A stretch of 64,000 nt of DNA from positions 150,365 to 214,364 of the forward strand of contig NZ_LN999835.1 of NCBI RefSeq assembly GCF_900044015.1, written 5' to 3'. The DNA is from Candidatus Hoaglandella endobia. GTDB lineage: Bacteria; Pseudomonadota; Gammaproteobacteria; Enterobacterales; Enterobacteriaceae. A model generated the notes under the pieces. The model ran no database searches. It saw only the letters and a list, made by a program, of their open reading frames with translations, and had not been told where the DNA came from. Positions within the stretch are counted from its first letter, which is position 1. Each line of letters opens with the position of its first letter. The position numbers were made by a program, and so were the translations under genes. Below, one piece after another: positions 23,670 through 37,029 of this stretch.

Positions 23670-24767
23670 ATGAAATTTATTATTGAACGTGAACATATTC
23701 TTAAGCCCTTACAACAAGTAAGTGGCCTGCTGGGGGGGCGCCTTAAATTACCTATCCTAAAGAACCTGTTACTACAGGTGACAGAAGACCGTTTACTGTT
23801 GACCAGCACTGATTTAGAAATAGAATTGGTCGCACGGATCGAGCTAAGTGGCGCTGTCCCAGGCGCCACTACTGTGCCGGCGCGCAAGTTTTTTGATATT
23901 TGTCGCGGCCTTTCGGAGGGAGCTAAAATCGATGTGACGCTGGAAGAAAAACGGATCCTAATTATCTCAGGTCGTAGTCGCTATTCACTTTCTATGCTTC
24001 CCGCAATCGATTTCCCCAATCTCGATAATTGGCAAATCAAGGTGCAATTAACTTTATCGCAGGCTATACTAAAACAGCTAATTGAATCGACTCAGTTTTC
24101 CATGGCTCATCAGGATGTACGTTACTACCTTAACGGTATGCTCTTTGAAACTGAAGGTAATAAACTACGCACTGTAGCCACAGACGGCCATCGTTTGGCC
24201 GTCTGTGAGATACCTGTCGGTGAAGCTCTTTCATCACATTCTATTATTGTGCCACGTAAAGGTATAATAGAGCTTGTACGTATGTTAGATGGCAGTGTTA
24301 ATCCAGTAACGCTACAGATTGGTAACAATCAAATTCGCGCTATTGTGGGTGATTATATTTTTACCTCTAAACTTGTTGACGGTCGTTTTCCTGACTATCG
24401 CCGCGTTTTGCCGAAAAAACCTGAAAAAATACTCGAGGCTAAGTGCGATATACTCAAACAGGCTTTTACTAGGGCCGCGATTCTTTCTAATGAAAAGTTC
24501 CGCGGTGTGCGATTATTGCTCAGCGCCAATCAATTGAAAATCAACGCTCATAATCAAGAACAGGAAGAATCAGAGGAAATTTTAGACGTTATCTACCAGG
24601 GCAGTGAGATGGAAATAGGTTTTAATGTTAATTATATAATTGATGTACTCAATGCTTTGAAATGCGAGGAAGTAAAGTTGCTTCTGACCGATGGTGTTTC
24701 CAGCATGCAAATCGAAGATTGTGCTAGCCATGCAGCAGTCTATGTTGTGATGCCGATGCGGCTATAG
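23670..24767 (+). CDS. dnaN: DNA polymerase III beta sliding clamp
   Basis: DnaN is the dimeric ring that tethers polymerase III to DNA. The 365 residues (E. coli 366) cover three clamp domains, beginning MKFIIEREHILKPLQQVSGLLGGR and ending VVMPMRL, the usual C-terminus. It starts two bases after the dnaA stop, so the pair is an operon. In E. coli recF follows; here it is gone. A perfect 12-bp inverted repeat (24179-24207) lies in the codons for TDGHRLAVCE. Confidence 0.97.
   Translation: MKFIIEREHILKPLQQVSGLLGGRLKLPILKNLLLQVTEDRLLLTSTDLEIELVARIELSGAVPGATTVPARKFFDICRGLSEGAKIDVTLEEKRILIISGRSRYSLSMLPAIDFPNLDNWQIKVQLTLSQAILKQLIESTQFSMAHQDVRYYLNGMLFETEGNKLRTVATDGHRLAVCEIPVGEALSSHSIIVPRKGIIELVRMLDGSVNPVTLQIGNNQIRAIVGDYIFTSKLVDGRFPDYRRVLPKKPEKILEAKCDILKQAFTRAAILSNEKFRGVRLLLSANQLKINAHNQEQEESEEILDVIYQGSEMEIGFNVNYIIDVLNALKCEEVKLLLTDGVSSMQIEDCASHAAVYVVMPMRL
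24179..24207. repeat. Perfect inverted repeat within dnaN
   Basis: Arms CACAGACGGCCA and TGGCCGTCTGTG flank the 5-base loop TCGTT. The encoded ATDGHRLAVCE stretch is conserved, and the E. coli gene has a shorter, imperfect version of the same repeat, so this may be a quasi-palindrome that has become perfect. Confidence 0.85.
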
Positions 24768-27518
<2,751 letters not shown>

Positions 27519-27901
27519 ATTTTGCCGTTAAAAAGCAATAATTTTCTGGTAATCCTATTCTTAGGTAGTCCTATGGTAAGACTAGATATAATACATCGTA
27601 TAAAGGCGATGTCACTGCGATAAGATAATCTCCGGCGGCATGAACCAACTAAGTTGTGCTCACTATGCTTTTCCATCTAGCATTCCAGCAAACTACCACG
27701 TCATGGGCTATTCAGCAATAGTAATATAGTCTCTAAGTTAGCAATACTATTAGCCTAGTAGTTATAGGGATTTAAAACAAAAATAATTTTATTTACTGAT
27801 TATACAATAAATTATTGTATAATGAGTAGCGTGTATTCTGCTGAATTTGTGCAGAAAAGTGCACGCAGTTTTTTATTAATTTTACAGCAGGATAGTTAAA
27901 T
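27519..27901. other. gyrB-asd spacer
   Basis: 383 bases with no readable gene. The 110 bases before asd are very AT-rich and presumably hold its promoter. No clear terminator hairpin follows gyrB. Confidence 0.4.
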
Positions 27902-29008
27902 ATGAAAAATGTTGGTTTTATCGGATGGCGCGGTATAGTCGGTTCTGTCCTCATGCAGCGCATGATCGAAGAACACAATTTCGACAATATTAACCCAGTA
28001 TTTTTTTCTACTTCCCAGTATGGTCAGCCAGCACCTGTCATTAACGGTCAACATAGCACCCTACAAGATGCCCGGGATTTGGCAGCACTTAGCGTTTTAG
28101 ACGTTATTATCACCTGTCAGGGCGGGGATTATACCAATGAAATTTATTCTAAACTTCGTGCTATTGGTTGGCAGGGCTATTGGATAGATGCAGCTTCGAC
28201 GTTACGCATGCACGATGATGCTATTATCATACTAGATCCCGTTAACCAAGAGTTGATTCAACAGGGCCTGAATCGCGGTATTAAAACCTTTGTCGGTGGC
28301 AATTGTACTGTTAGCTTAATGCTGATGTCATTAGGCGGTTTATTTGCCCAGGACATGGTAGAATGGGTCTCAGTAGCAACTTATCAGGCTGCCTCAGGCA
28401 GCGGCGCGCGGCATATGCGTGAATTACTAGAGCAAATGGGGCTATTGTACGGCGTAGTAGAAAGTTCGCTGCAAGATCCGGCTTCAACAATGCTGGATAT
28501 TGAACAACGTGTAACAGAGTTAACCCGCAGCGGAACGCTACCAACGGATAATTTTGGCGTGCCGCTAGCCGGAAGTCTAATCCCTTGGATAGATAAGCAA
28601 CTTGAAAATGGTCAGAGCCGTGAAGAGTGGAAAGGACAGGCGGAAACCAACAAAATTCTAAACTCTCGTCAAGCTATCCTAGTAGATGGTTTATGCGTGC
28701 GCATTGGAGCGCTGCGTTGCCATAGTCAGGCATTCACTCTAAAGTTGAAGCGAAATCTACCGTTGGTAGAAATCGAACAGTTGCTCGCTACTCACAACGT
28801 TTGGGTTAATGTGATACCAAACGATCGTGAACTCTCGATGAGAGAGTTAACTCCGGCGGCGGTCACTGGTACGCTGCATACGCCGGTTGGTCGGTTACGT
28901 AAATTAAACATGGGGCCAAAATATCTCTCAGCTTTTACTGTCGGCGATCAGCTATTATGGGGAGCCGCCGAGCCTTTGCGCAGGATGCTGTATCAATTGA
29001 CGCGTTGA
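27902..29008 (+). CDS. asd: Aspartate-semialdehyde dehydrogenase
   Basis: Asd reduces aspartyl phosphate to aspartate semialdehyde, the branch point to lysine/diaminopimelate, threonine and methionine. The 368 residues match E. coli (367). The NADP-binding N-terminus reads [17 protein letters not shown] and the active-site cysteine lies in [15 protein letters not shown] (about residue 136). The catalytic His-containing [11 protein letters not shown] region is also present. Because diaminopimelate is required for peptidoglycan, it fits the cell-wall genes MltC and EnvC. Confidence 0.97.
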   Translation: MKNVGFIGWRGIVGSVLMQRMIEEHNFDNINPVFFSTSQYGQPAPVINGQHSTLQDARDLAALSVLDVIITCQGGDYTNEIYSKLRAIGWQGYWIDAASTLRMHDDAIIILDPVNQELIQQGLNRGIKTFVGGNCTVSLMLMSLGGLFAQDMVEWVSVATYQAASGSGARHMRELLEQMGLLYGVVESSLQDPASTMLDIEQRVTELTRSGTLPTDNFGVPLAGSLIPWIDKQLENGQSREEWKGQAETNKILNSRQAILVDGLCVRIGALRCHSQAFTLKLKRNLPLVEIEQLLATHNVWVNVIPNDRELSMRELTPAAVTGTLHTPVGRLRKLNMGPKYLSAFTVGDQLLWGAAEPLRRMLYQLTR

Positions 29009-29335
29009 TATTCGCCACTACTACATACCTAGTAATATCCCTAATTAGGAATATCCATAATTAAGACCAGTATTATACTTAATACTGATTTAGAATAAAT
29101 AACGTACTATTTGGCGCCACTGCAATAGCAACAGTTTAATATTGTTAATTTATCTTTAGAGGAAGATTGTTCTCTAAATTTAGAATAGTTATTTTATCAT
29201 AGATATCTAAATAATATTTAAGTTATGAGTATATATGTTTATAATTATATTTGTAATTTGCTTATCTAACCATTAGGATAGAAGGAGAGCTAAATAGTAA
29301 GCTTAATTATATATTATTAAAATAAGGAGAGAGAA
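29009..29335. other. asd-slyA spacer
   Basis: 327 AT-rich bases with no coding frame that I can assign. An AAGGAGAG stretch precedes the slyA start. Confidence 0.4.
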
Positions 29336-29770
29336 TTGGAATCGCCATTAGGATCAGATTTGTCGCGACTTGTTAGAATATGGCGCGCTTTAATTGACCA
29401 CCGTTTAAAACCTTTAGAACTCACACAGACGCATTGGATAACTTTACATAATATTTGTCAGTTACCACCTGAGCAATCGCAGATTCAACTAGCAAAAGCT
29501 ATCGGTATTGAACAACCATCATTAGTACGAACGTTGGATCAGCTCGAAGAAAAAGGGCTTATTACCAGGCATATCTGCGCCAATGACCGGCGGGCAAAGC
29601 GGATCAAATTGACTGATTCTGCTGAGGCTCTTATTAATAAAGTCAATAATGTTATTGACAGTACCCAAGATGAAATACTCAATGGTCTTATTAAGGAAGA
29701 TATTCAGTTACTGATTAATATTATAGCCAAATTAGAAAAAAATATTCTGGATATTTATAATAAGTCTTAA
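29336..29770 (+). CDS. slyA: MarR-family transcriptional regulator SlyA
   Basis: SlyA is a dimeric winged-helix regulator that in enterics counteracts H-NS silencing. The TTG start (29336) gives [19 protein letters not shown], exactly the E. coli start, with AAGGAGAG upstream. The 144 residues are the family length; the wing and recognition helix are in [19 protein letters not shown] and [10 protein letters not shown]. Retention of a global regulator is unusual in a genome this reduced. The order slyA, tyrS, dtpA is the E. coli order with genes between (including pdxH and pdxY) removed. A strong terminator follows. Confidence 0.95.
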   Translation: MESPLGSDLSRLVRIWRALIDHRLKPLELTQTHWITLHNICQLPPEQSQIQLAKAIGIEQPSLVRTLDQLEEKGLITRHICANDRRAKRIKLTDSAEALINKVNNVIDSTQDEILNGLIKEDIQLLINIIAKLEKNILDIYNKS

Positions 29771-29806
29771 TGCGTTATACTTAATACTTAACGCGATGAC
29801 GTAAAC

Positions 29807-29841
29807 AATAAACAACCGGTATCAATAACCGGTTGTTTATT
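29807..29841 (+). terminator. Strong hairpin terminator after slyA
   Basis: A perfect 14-bp stem (AATAAACAACCGGT / ACCGGTTGTTTATT) with the loop ATCAATA begins 37 bases after the slyA stop. The stem's own 3-prime arm supplies the T-rich tract, followed by ATTTAG. Confidence 0.85.
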
Positions 29842-29974
29842 ATTTAGCTATTATCTATTTATCTATCTAATTTTCTAACAGAACAATAAAATTAAAATAA
29901 AAAAATATAAAAAATTAGGTAGAGCTAGGATAGCCTTAGGTAAATCACTGCTGACACTGTGATGGAGTTTTTTA

Positions 29975-31246
29975 ATGTCTAGTGACCAACTAATACAACA
30001 ATTGCATGAACGTGGCCTCATTGCTCAAGTCACAGCCTATAAGGCTCTAGTTAATCGGTTGGCGATAGGGAAAATTTCTTTATATTGCGGTTTCGATCCG
30101 ACTGCTGATAGCTTGCATATGGGACATCTAGTACCATTATTATGTCTGAAACGCTTTCAGTTAGCCGGTCATCGGCCTGTGGTTTTGATCGGAGGTGCGA
30201 CAGGACTTATTGGCGATCCCAGCTTTAAGTCAACAGAACGTAAGCTGAATTCTGCTGATATTGTGCAGGATTGGATGGAAAAGATTAAACGCCAAGTTTC
30301 GCTGTTCCTTGACTTTAATTGTGGCGATAATAGCGCCATCATTACCAATAATTATGACTGGTTCAGTACCATGGACGTATTAACTTTTTTATGCAATATC
30401 GGTAAGCGCTTTTCTGTTAAGCAAATGATTAATAAAGAAGCGGTAAGACAACGTTTTAACCGCAACGACAGCGGGATTTCTTTTACTGAGTTTGCCTATA
30501 ACCTCCTGCAAGGATATGATTTCGCTTATCTAAATAAAAAATATGGCGTAATACTCCAGATTGGAGGTTCTGATCAATGGGGCAATATAACCTCAGGTAT
30601 AGATTTAACGCGCCGATTGTCCCAAAATACCGTTTTTGGTATGACCGTCCCACTAATAACCAAAGCTGACGGTATTAAATTTGGCAAGACTGAAGGTAAC
30701 GCGGTATGGTTAGATCCGAGTAAAACTAGTCCATACAAATTTTATCAATTCTGGCTTAATACGACCGACAGCGATGTATATCGCTTCTTAAAATTATTTA
30801 CTTTCTTTAGGTTAGAGAGTATTGATGAGTTAGAGCAAGACGACCGTAAAAACTACAAAAAACCACGTGCCCAATATCTCCTCGCGGAGGAGATTACTCG
30901 TATTGTGCATGGCGAACCAGGGCTTACTGCGGCGAAACGTATCACCTCCTGTCTTTTTACCGGAGCACTTGACGATCTGACCGAAGCTGATTTTGCTCAG
31001 TTGGAACAAGATGGTATACCAACGGTCGCCCTTGAGCCGGGTGCGAATCTTAAGCAGGCGCTAGTAGCAGCAGAACTGGTGCCGTCGCTCCGACAAGCAC
31101 ATACCATGATTACTTCAAACGCTATAGCTGTAAACGGTAAAAAACAGGCATCAACGGAGTATATATTTAATGATGCAGATAAGTTATATAGACGCTATAC
31201 CCTCCTACGCCGTGGTAAAAAAAACTATTGCCTAATTTCTTGGTAA
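29975..31246 (+). CDS. tyrS: Tyrosyl-tRNA synthetase
   Basis: TyrS charges tRNA-Tyr. It has 423 residues (E. coli 424), with the class I signature as HMGHL (about residue 48), the KMSKS-type loop as [11 protein letters not shown] (about 234), and a C-terminal S4-like RNA-binding domain (about 355-423). It converges with dtpA, leaving only 32 bases between the stops and no clear terminator. Confidence 0.97.
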   Translation: MSSDQLIQQLHERGLIAQVTAYKALVNRLAIGKISLYCGFDPTADSLHMGHLVPLLCLKRFQLAGHRPVVLIGGATGLIGDPSFKSTERKLNSADIVQDWMEKIKRQVSLFLDFNCGDNSAIITNNYDWFSTMDVLTFLCNIGKRFSVKQMINKEAVRQRFNRNDSGISFTEFAYNLLQGYDFAYLNKKYGVILQIGGSDQWGNITSGIDLTRRLSQNTVFGMTVPLITKADGIKFGKTEGNAVWLDPSKTSPYKFYQFWLNTTDSDVYRFLKLFTFFRLESIDELEQDDRKNYKKPRAQYLLAEEITRIVHGEPGLTAAKRITSCLFTGALDDLTEADFAQLEQDGIPTVALEPGANLKQALVAAELVPSLRQAHTMITSNAIAVNGKKQASTEYIFNDADKLYRRYTLLRRGKKNYCLISW

Positions 31247-31278
31247 AAACATAAAAATTATAATAAATGGCTATATTA

Positions 31279-32760
31279 CTACGGTATATCATTAGCCCGT
31301 GAGAGAGTTTGAAGTCTCGGTGCAAAAACTAGCATCAATAAGGCTATAATACCGGTGTAAACACCAATTTGCATAAATACATGACTGTATACCTGAAGAG
31401 AATGATGCTTGTCACTAACTGTAGAATGCAGTGCAGACAAATTTGCGACGAAACCTGCAATGATTGCAGCTGCTGCGGTTGTAAAGAACCAGGCACCCAT
31501 AATGAACCCCATAAGGCGTTTGGGGACTAACTGCGCTACCATAGAAAGTCCCAAGCCTGAAATCATCAATTCTCCGATACTTTGCAGCCCATAACTTAAG
31601 ATGAGCCAGTAAATAGAGACCATTTCCTTTTTACTAGCGAAATGTGCCCCTAAAGGAAGTATCAGAAAAGCCAGCGAGCAAAGTAACATGCCGATAGCAA
31701 ATTTAAAAGGCATCGGCAGGCGATCACCTAAACGATTATAGCCTACCGCCAGCAACGGACTAGCTATCATAATCCAAAACGGATTCAGCGCCTGAAATTG
31801 CTCAGGTTCAAATTGAAGGCCTAGTAATGTTCTCTCGACGTGATGAATAGCGAAGAAGTTTAGGGAAGTAGGCATTTGGCTATATAGGACGAAGAACACC
31901 ACCGCCTCTAGCATCATAATTAACGCTACTAGCATACGGCGACGATCTAAATTCTGCAGACTAAATGTCTCAAAGGCGAAAACTACCAGTATCACTATAG
32001 CTACCAAACCTAGCGCAATACAAGCGATTTCTTGATTGTGCAGTAACCAGGTGGCAAGAGGAATAAGCAGGGTAACACCAGCGATGACCGCGAGCAAAAC
32101 ATACCATTTCAGCGCAACAAAATCAGGCGCAGAACCGTAATATTTTATACAATTGCGGCAGCAAACAAAATTTACTAAGGTGATCAGCATCCCTAAAACA
32201 CTTAAAGAAAAAGCTACACTCCAGCCATAATGCGCCGCCAACCAAGGTGTAGCTATCATAGATAGAAAAGAGCCGATATTAATAGCCATATAATACATGG
32301 TAAAGGCACCATCTAAACGAGAATCTCCTTTTTCATAGCAGGTAGCGAGCAAAGAGGATGGATTTGCTTTGAACAAGCCACTGCCCACGGCGATTGTGGC
32401 CATACCAAAATAAATCCAGAAGACCTGATGCCCAGACCAGGCCACTATACTGTAACCCGCAGTTAGTACGATCGTGCCGAGAATAATGACGCGTTTAGTG
32501 CCGAGCACTTTATCTCCCAACCAGCCACCGATAGCAACAAAACCATACACAAGCGCACTGAATGATGAAAATAAAGTAATAGATGCTGATTGAGAGAGAC
32601 CGAGCATGTTTACCAGATAAACAGTTATAATACTCTGTAGACCGTAATAGCCAAAGCGCTCCCATAATTCAATCGAAAAAATTAGATAAAATGATTTTGG
32701 TTGTTTAAAAGCGCTTAATAGAAAGCTTTGTTCATGGTATTTTTGTTTGACAGTTAACAC
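31279..32760 (-). CDS. dtpA: Proton-dependent di/tripeptide transporter
   Basis: This POT/PTR major-facilitator transporter imports di- and tripeptides with protons. The 493-residue protein is close to E. coli DtpA (TppB, 500) throughout. The family motif [19 protein letters not shown] (ExxERFxYY) is near residue 30, [12 protein letters not shown] follows, and FKANPSSLL plus [13 protein letters not shown] are typical. About 14 membrane helices are expected. For an intracellular bacterium it is a plausible route for host peptides. The related DtpB is the main alternative name. Confidence 0.9.
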   Translation of the reverse strand: MLTVKQKYHEQSFLLSAFKQPKSFYLIFSIELWERFGYYGLQSIITVYLVNMLGLSQSASITLFSSFSALVYGFVAIGGWLGDKVLGTKRVIILGTIVLTAGYSIVAWSGHQVFWIYFGMATIAVGSGLFKANPSSLLATCYEKGDSRLDGAFTMYYMAINIGSFLSMIATPWLAAHYGWSVAFSLSVLGMLITLVNFVCCRNCIKYYGSAPDFVALKWYVLLAVIAGVTLLIPLATWLLHNQEIACIALGLVAIVILVVFAFETFSLQNLDRRRMLVALIMMLEAVVFFVLYSQMPTSLNFFAIHHVERTLLGLQFEPEQFQALNPFWIMIASPLLAVGYNRLGDRLPMPFKFAIGMLLCSLAFLILPLGAHFASKKEMVSIYWLILSYGLQSIGELMISGLGLSMVAQLVPKRLMGFIMGAWFFTTAAAAIIAGFVANLSALHSTVSDKHHSLQVYSHVFMQIGVYTGIIALLMLVFAPRLQTLSRANDIP

Positions 32761-32931
32761 AACGACCTCATTAATGTTACTAGATCTAATCCAATTATTT
32801 AACGTGAACGTGATGGTCGGCCAGCCAAAAGTTAATAATTTTCGCCCGAATCTAGACAGCGCTAGCTTGCCCCGACGGTAAAGTTTGAGACAAAACTAAA
32901 GAGGATTATTGCCAGATATATCCATAATTGA

Positions 32932-33004
32932 TGGGTCGTGCAGGATTCGAACCTGCGACCAATTGATTAAAAGTCAACTGCTCTACCAACTGAGCTAACG
33001 ACCC
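32932..33004 (-). tRNA. tRNA-Lys (UUU)
   Basis: The minus strand begins GGGTCGTTAGCTCAGTTGG and has the anticodon loop CTTTTAA (TTT). It corresponds to lysV in the E. coli gltX-adjacent val-lys cluster. After the discriminator A the genome reads TCA where E. coli has CCA, so the CCA end is no longer encoded. Confidence 0.97.
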
Positions 33005-33043
33005 CATTAAAAAATTAATTATAAAAGAGCAAAAAAAATAGAG

Positions 33044-33119
33044 TGGTAGGTGATGACGGGATCGAACCGCCGACCCCCTCCTTGTAAGGGAGGTGCTCTA
33101 CCAGCTGAGCTAATCACCC
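33044..33119 (-). tRNA. tRNA-Val (UAC)
   Basis: It begins GGGTGATTAGCTCAGCTGG with anticodon TAC in CTTACAA. The CCA end is encoded (33044-33046). The first acceptor pair is G-U instead of the usual G-C, since the 3-prime strand reads ATCACCT. It matches valU/X/Y of the E. coli cluster. Confidence 0.97.
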
Positions 33120-33173
33120 ATATTCTCAGATAAGATTACTTTTTACAGTAGGACAATAAAAAAAACATTATAT

Positions 33174-33249
33174 ATGATGACGGGATAAAACTTCAACCTA
33201 CCTACAACCTTGTTGTAAGGTAGGGCTCTACTAGCTGAGCTAATCACTC
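33174..33249 (-). pseudogene. Decayed second tRNA-Val (UAC)
   Basis: The minus strand reads GAGTGATTAGCTCAGCTAG, keeps TTACAA at the anticodon, and ends ATCCCGTCATCA, so it is clearly a copy of the neighbouring tRNA-Val. The D-stem, T-arm (AGTTTTATCCC for GGTTCGATCCC), variable region and acceptor pairing are damaged. E. coli has three tandem tRNA-Val here; this is a dying paralogue. Confidence 0.9.
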
Positions 33250-33446
33250 AGCTATTTAGCGTCGCATTATAGGGCACAGTTGCAATGAGTCAATAATTTT
33301 CTAAAAAAAATTGCATTTTATCTTAAAGTTAGCTAGGTTACTCTTCTTTTATTAAAGTTAGATTACTACTAATTAATAGTCATTCTCGATGACTAGTCGT
33401 TGCTTTTTCCATGCGTAATAAATCAAGCAAGGTACCATAACTTCTG

Positions 33447-34856
33447 ATGAAAATTAAAACCCGTTTTGCGCCTAGTCCTACAGGTTATTTGCATGTTGGT
33501 AGCGTGCGTACCGCGCTTTATTCCTGGTTATTCACCCGTAATCAAGGCGGTAATTTTATTTTAAGAATAGATGATACTGATCTTAAACGTTCAACGCAAC
33601 CAGCAATTAAAGCCATAATAGATAGCATGAATTGGCTGAATTTAGACTGGGATGAAGGGCCCTATTTTCAGACTAAACGCTTGAATCGCTATAATGAGGT
33701 TATCGATGACATGTTAGCAAATGGAACTGCTTATAAATGTTATTGCTCTCAATCACGGTTACAAACCTTACGTGAAACACAAATTATAGCATATAAAAAA
33801 CCACGTTATGATGGTTATTGTCGCGAGAATCGAAAATTGTACGGTGATGATGAACCCTACGTGGTACGTTTTTGCAATCCACAGTCAGGTGAGGTTATAT
33901 TTAATGATTTAATCCGTGGGCCTGTTAAATTTAGTAATCAAGAGCTAGATGATTTGATTATCCGGCGCACTGATGGTTCACCTACCTATAATTTTTGCGT
34001 AGTAGTCGACGATTACGATATGGATATTACCCATATTATCCGTGGTGAAGATCATATCAACAACACGCCTCGACAGATTAATATCTTCAAAGCTCTAGGC
34101 GCTCCAGTACCAGTATATGCACATGTGTCGATGATTTTAGGAGATGATAGCAAAAAATTGTCTAAACGCCATGGTTCGGTTGGGGTAATGCAATACCGCG
34201 ATAACGGTATCCTACCAGAAGCGCTACTTAACTATCTGGTACGTCTGGGATGGTCTTACGGCAACCAAGAAATTTTTAGCTTAGATGAAATGAAGCATCT
34301 GTTTAAGATTGAAGCAGTTAGTAAGTCTGCCAGCATATTTAATATGGCTAAACTACTTTGGCTTAATCAATATTATATTAATCATATGCCGACGGCATAT
34401 ATCGCCACACACCTAGCTTACCATCTTGAGCAACAGGGAATTAACACTTGTAACGGCCCTGAGCTTACAGTATTAGTAAAGCTATTTAGTAAACGCTGTA
34501 AAACCTTGAAGGAGATGGCTACAAAATGCCGTTATTTTTACCAGGACTTTAGCGAGTTTGATAATGACTCTGCTAAAAATTATTTTAATTCGTTTGCTGC
34601 TGATCCACTCAAAATAGTAAGCACTAAATTAGCAGGACTCGATGCATGGACGCCAGTTTTAGTACGTTCAGCTATTGAGCAAACAGCAGAACAGCTTGCT
34701 TTGAGCATAGAAAAAGTAGGTATGCCACTGAGAGTGGCGGTAACCGGCACCTGTCAGTCCCCCGCTCTTGATGTCACCATCCATGCGATAGGACAGAAAC
34801 GCTGTCTGGAACGTATCAAGAGGGCACTTATTTTTATTGCTAACCATGCAAAATAG
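33447..34856 (+). CDS. gltX: Glutamyl-tRNA synthetase
   Basis: GltX charges tRNA-Glu and supplies Glu-tRNA. It has 469 residues (E. coli 471). The class I HIGH motif reads [19 protein letters not shown] and the KMSKS motif KKLSKRHGS (about residue 238). The zinc-loop CYCSQSRL (about residue 98) keeps its cysteines. The val/lys tRNAs lie upstream in divergent orientation and tRNA-Ala downstream, as in E. coli. Confidence 0.97.
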   Translation: MKIKTRFAPSPTGYLHVGSVRTALYSWLFTRNQGGNFILRIDDTDLKRSTQPAIKAIIDSMNWLNLDWDEGPYFQTKRLNRYNEVIDDMLANGTAYKCYCSQSRLQTLRETQIIAYKKPRYDGYCRENRKLYGDDEPYVVRFCNPQSGEVIFNDLIRGPVKFSNQELDDLIIRRTDGSPTYNFCVVVDDYDMDITHIIRGEDHINNTPRQINIFKALGAPVPVYAHVSMILGDDSKKLSKRHGSVGVMQYRDNGILPEALLNYLVRLGWSYGNQEIFSLDEMKHLFKIEAVSKSASIFNMAKLLWLNQYYINHMPTAYIATHLAYHLEQQGINTCNGPELTVLVKLFSKRCKTLKEMATKCRYFYQDFSEFDNDSAKNYFNSFAADPLKIVSTKLAGLDAWTPVLVRSAIEQTAEQLALSIEKVGMPLRVAVTGTCQSPALDVTIHAIGQKRCLERIKRALIFIANHAK

Positions 34857-34871
34857 ATGAATAATTTGATA

Positions 34872-34900
34872 TTGACAAATTTAACTAAAATTTGTATAAT
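34872..34900 (+). promoter_or_regulatory. Consensus sigma-70 promoter for tRNA-Ala
   Basis: A perfect -35 TTGACA (34872-34877) and a perfect -10 TATAAT (34895-34900) are spaced by 17 bases. Transcription would start near 34907, about 35 bases before the tRNA-Ala gene. It is the best promoter I could find in the window. Confidence 0.85.
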
Positions 34901-34940
34901 TTTAGTATATTGAGTGTACAATAATAGTACAAGTGAACTG

Positions 34941-35016
34941 GGGGCTATAGCTCAGTTGGTAGAGCACTTGCATGGCATGCAAGATGTCAGCGGTTCGATT
35001 CCGCTTAGCTCCACCA
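34941..35016 (+). tRNA. tRNA-Ala (GGC)
   Basis: It begins GGGGCTATAGCTCAGTTGG with anticodon loop ATGGCAT (GGC) and ends with encoded CCA (35014-35016). The G3-T70 wobble pair expected of tRNA-Ala is present (GGGGCTA with TTAGCTCC). It matches alaW/X next to gltX in E. coli. Confidence 0.97.
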
Positions 35017-35042
35017 ATAAAAAGTTTATATTTACTATTTTT

Positions 35043-35594
35043 TTAATGTCCACATAAATCTGACCAGGAAGCATAAAGATATTTAAACATTGACCAATAA
35101 GTGAGTACAGTAGCAATATATAATGCGGTGATACCTATTTCTGTTACTAGTAAATAATCTGGTCGCCAGAGTAGGGCTATTAAAGCCAGCATCTGAGCTG
35201 TAGTTTTTACCTTACCAATCCAAGATACTACCATTCTACTACGTTTCCCTATTTCTGCCATCCATTCGCGTAATGCCGATATTATAATTTCACGGGTTAT
35301 CATGGTTGCTGCGGGAATTGTTATCCACCAAGAATGAAAATGCTCTGCAACTAATACTAATGCCATAGCAACCATGATTTTATCAGCAACTGGATCAAAA
35401 AATGCGCCTAATCTTGTAGTCTGCTTCCATCTTCGAGCCAAGAAACCATCAAACCAATCTGTTAACGCCGCTAAAACAAAAATTAATGAGCAACAAATTG
35501 TAGCCCAAGAAAAAGGAAGATAGAAAGCTAGGACAAATAACGGTATCATTAAGATACGGAACATGGTAAGCCAAGTCGGTATATTTAGTTGCAT
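35043..35594 (-). CDS. pgsA: CDP-diacylglycerol-glycerol-3-phosphate 3-phosphatidyltransferase
   Basis: PgsA makes phosphatidylglycerol phosphate, the first step to PG and cardiolipin. The 183-residue protein is the normal size and has several membrane helices. The CDP-alcohol phosphotransferase motif DGX2ARX8GX3DX3D is complete, spanning [11 protein letters not shown] and [10 protein letters not shown] (about residues 46-72). In E. coli it follows uvrC; here uvrC is missing, with at best a scrap of its tail at 35595-35660. Confidence 0.96.
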   Translation of the reverse strand: MQLNIPTWLTMFRILMIPLFVLAFYLPFSWATICCSLIFVLAALTDWFDGFLARRWKQTTRLGAFFDPVADKIMVAMALVLVAEHFHSWWITIPAATMITREIIISALREWMAEIGKRSRMVVSWIGKVKTTAQMLALIALLWRPDYLLVTEIGITALYIATVLTYWSMFKYLYASWSDLCGH

Positions 35595-35904
35595 AACACT
35601 TTGGTAAGTATCCGGCCAGGCTAGAAATTATATGTATGTTGTTATATTGCTGCAAGTGTTTCAACGTATTATTTTTTTATTTTTTTTAAGACAAAAACTA
35701 ATTGAGCATATCTTTATATTATCTAGATCTAGATAATATAAGACTCACCTATACTCAACAAAACTAAAAATAGTTATTACTAATTAATACTATAAGTACT
35801 TTATTCTTAGTTGCGCAAAGTATAGGCTTTACAGATTTATATAGCCTCATAAAACGTAACATACTAATTTTTATTTATTTAAAATAAAAAAGACATATTT
35901 TATA
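35595..35904. other. pgsA-porin spacer
   Basis: 310 bases, strongly AT-rich. The minus strand next to pgsA (35595-35665) may carry an eroded uvrC 3-prime end (PGRILTKVL against the LAEKIFWSL region of UvrC), but I do not regard this as shown. A short palindrome AGATCTAGAT-type stretch lies near 35722-35738. Confidence 0.35.
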
Positions 35905-37029
35905 TCAAAACATGTAGGTCATACCTAAAGCAACTATATCGTTGGTAGAGATATGCGCTTTTTTAGTAAAATTATCTTTAGCAAGTAAATTGATACGATA
36001 GTCAACAAAAGCTAACATATTTTTATTGAAACTGTAGCTTGCACCCAGTTCAATATATTTTTTAATATCTTGTTTTTTGCTCTCAATGTTGTTACTAATT
36101 TTCGATTGCGTATAGCCAAGAGAGGAACGCATACCGAAATCAAACTGGTATTGCGCAACCAACTCAATATTTTTTGCTTTTTTAGCAAAACCGTAAAATT
36201 TATGATTCCAATCATCTTTGGTAAATTTTCCTACCGGTGTCATGTTACGCGTTTCGTTATAAAGTGCTGCCAAATAGAGATTATTAACATCATATTTCAG
36301 ACCCAAGGAATAAGCTTGCGCTTTTCTGCTATTGTTTTCCATTAATGATCCAAAATGCAATGAACGCTGCCCGACAGTACGTTTGCCATTAGCATAGGCT
36401 GCACTAGTTGAAACCCCGTTACCTAAGTTATAGGTAACAGAAATACCATAAACATCACCGTTAGCTTCTCTAAGGCTCCGACCTTTATTCTGGGTGTAAT
36501 CTTTTTTTCCTTGAAATTGCAGAGCAAAGTTTAGACCATCTATGACCCCGAATAAATTTTTATTTCGGTAAGTAAATACACCGTTTGCACGTCCAGATAT
36601 CAAATTATCATTAATTGTGGTAGTACCGCCTAACTCTGGCATAACATCGGTCCAGGCGCCTACATCATAAAGCACACCATAATTACGGCCGTAATCGATA
36701 CTACCGATATCGCCAAACTGTAAACCAGCAAAACCAAGATACGTGATATTTTCTTGATCGCCTTGGTTTTCCGTATGCCGTGCTAATATTTTCTGTTCCC
36801 AGGTACCAAAACCTATGAGACCGTCGCTAATCTGGGTTTCTCCCCTAAAGCCTAAACTAGCAAAAGAGCGATCACCGTTTTGATCGTTATCACCAGAAGT
36901 ATAACGCGTACTATTTAATTTACCAAAAAAATCTAATTTATTACCATATTTATTATATAATTCAATAGCATTAGTTGTATCTGTTATTAGTATGGCCAAA
37001 AAGAAAACAGCCAGATATTTTAGTTTCAT
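35905..37029 (-). CDS. General outer-membrane porin of the OmpC/OmpF family
   Basis: The 374-residue product starts with a signal peptide ending TNA (about residue 21), then IELYNKYGNKLDFFGKL, the typical mature porin start. Conserved marks include FASLGFRGETQI, DYGRNYGVLYDVGAWTDVMPELGG (constriction loop L3 with the PEFGG-like motif) and the C-terminal aromatic MTYMF needed for Bam recognition. Trimeric porins let small solutes through the outer membrane. It cannot be assigned securely to OmpC or OmpF. It is the only outer-membrane barrel in the window and, with BamD and the LPS genes, indicates a working outer membrane. Confidence 0.92.
   Translation of the reverse strand: MKLKYLAVFFLAILITDTTNAIELYNKYGNKLDFFGKLNSTRYTSGDNDQNGDRSFASLGFRGETQISDGLIGFGTWEQKILARHTENQGDQENITYLGFAGLQFGDIGSIDYGRNYGVLYDVGAWTDVMPELGGTTTINDNLISGRANGVFTYRNKNLFGVIDGLNFALQFQGKKDYTQNKGRSLREANGDVYGISVTYNLGNGVSTSAAYANGKRTVGQRSLHFGSLMENNSRKAQAYSLGLKYDVNNLYLAALYNETRNMTPVGKFTKDDWNHKFYGFAKKAKNIELVAQYQFDFGMRSSLGYTQSKISNNIESKKQDIKKYIELGASYSFNKNMLAFVDYRINLLAKDNFTKKAHISTNDIVALGMTYMF

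Noticed and set aside
29842-29974. A pdxH tail upstream of tyrS, by analogy with the other fossils
   Set aside because: A few codons could be forced into the PdxH ending, but the match is no better than chance in this AT-rich spacer.
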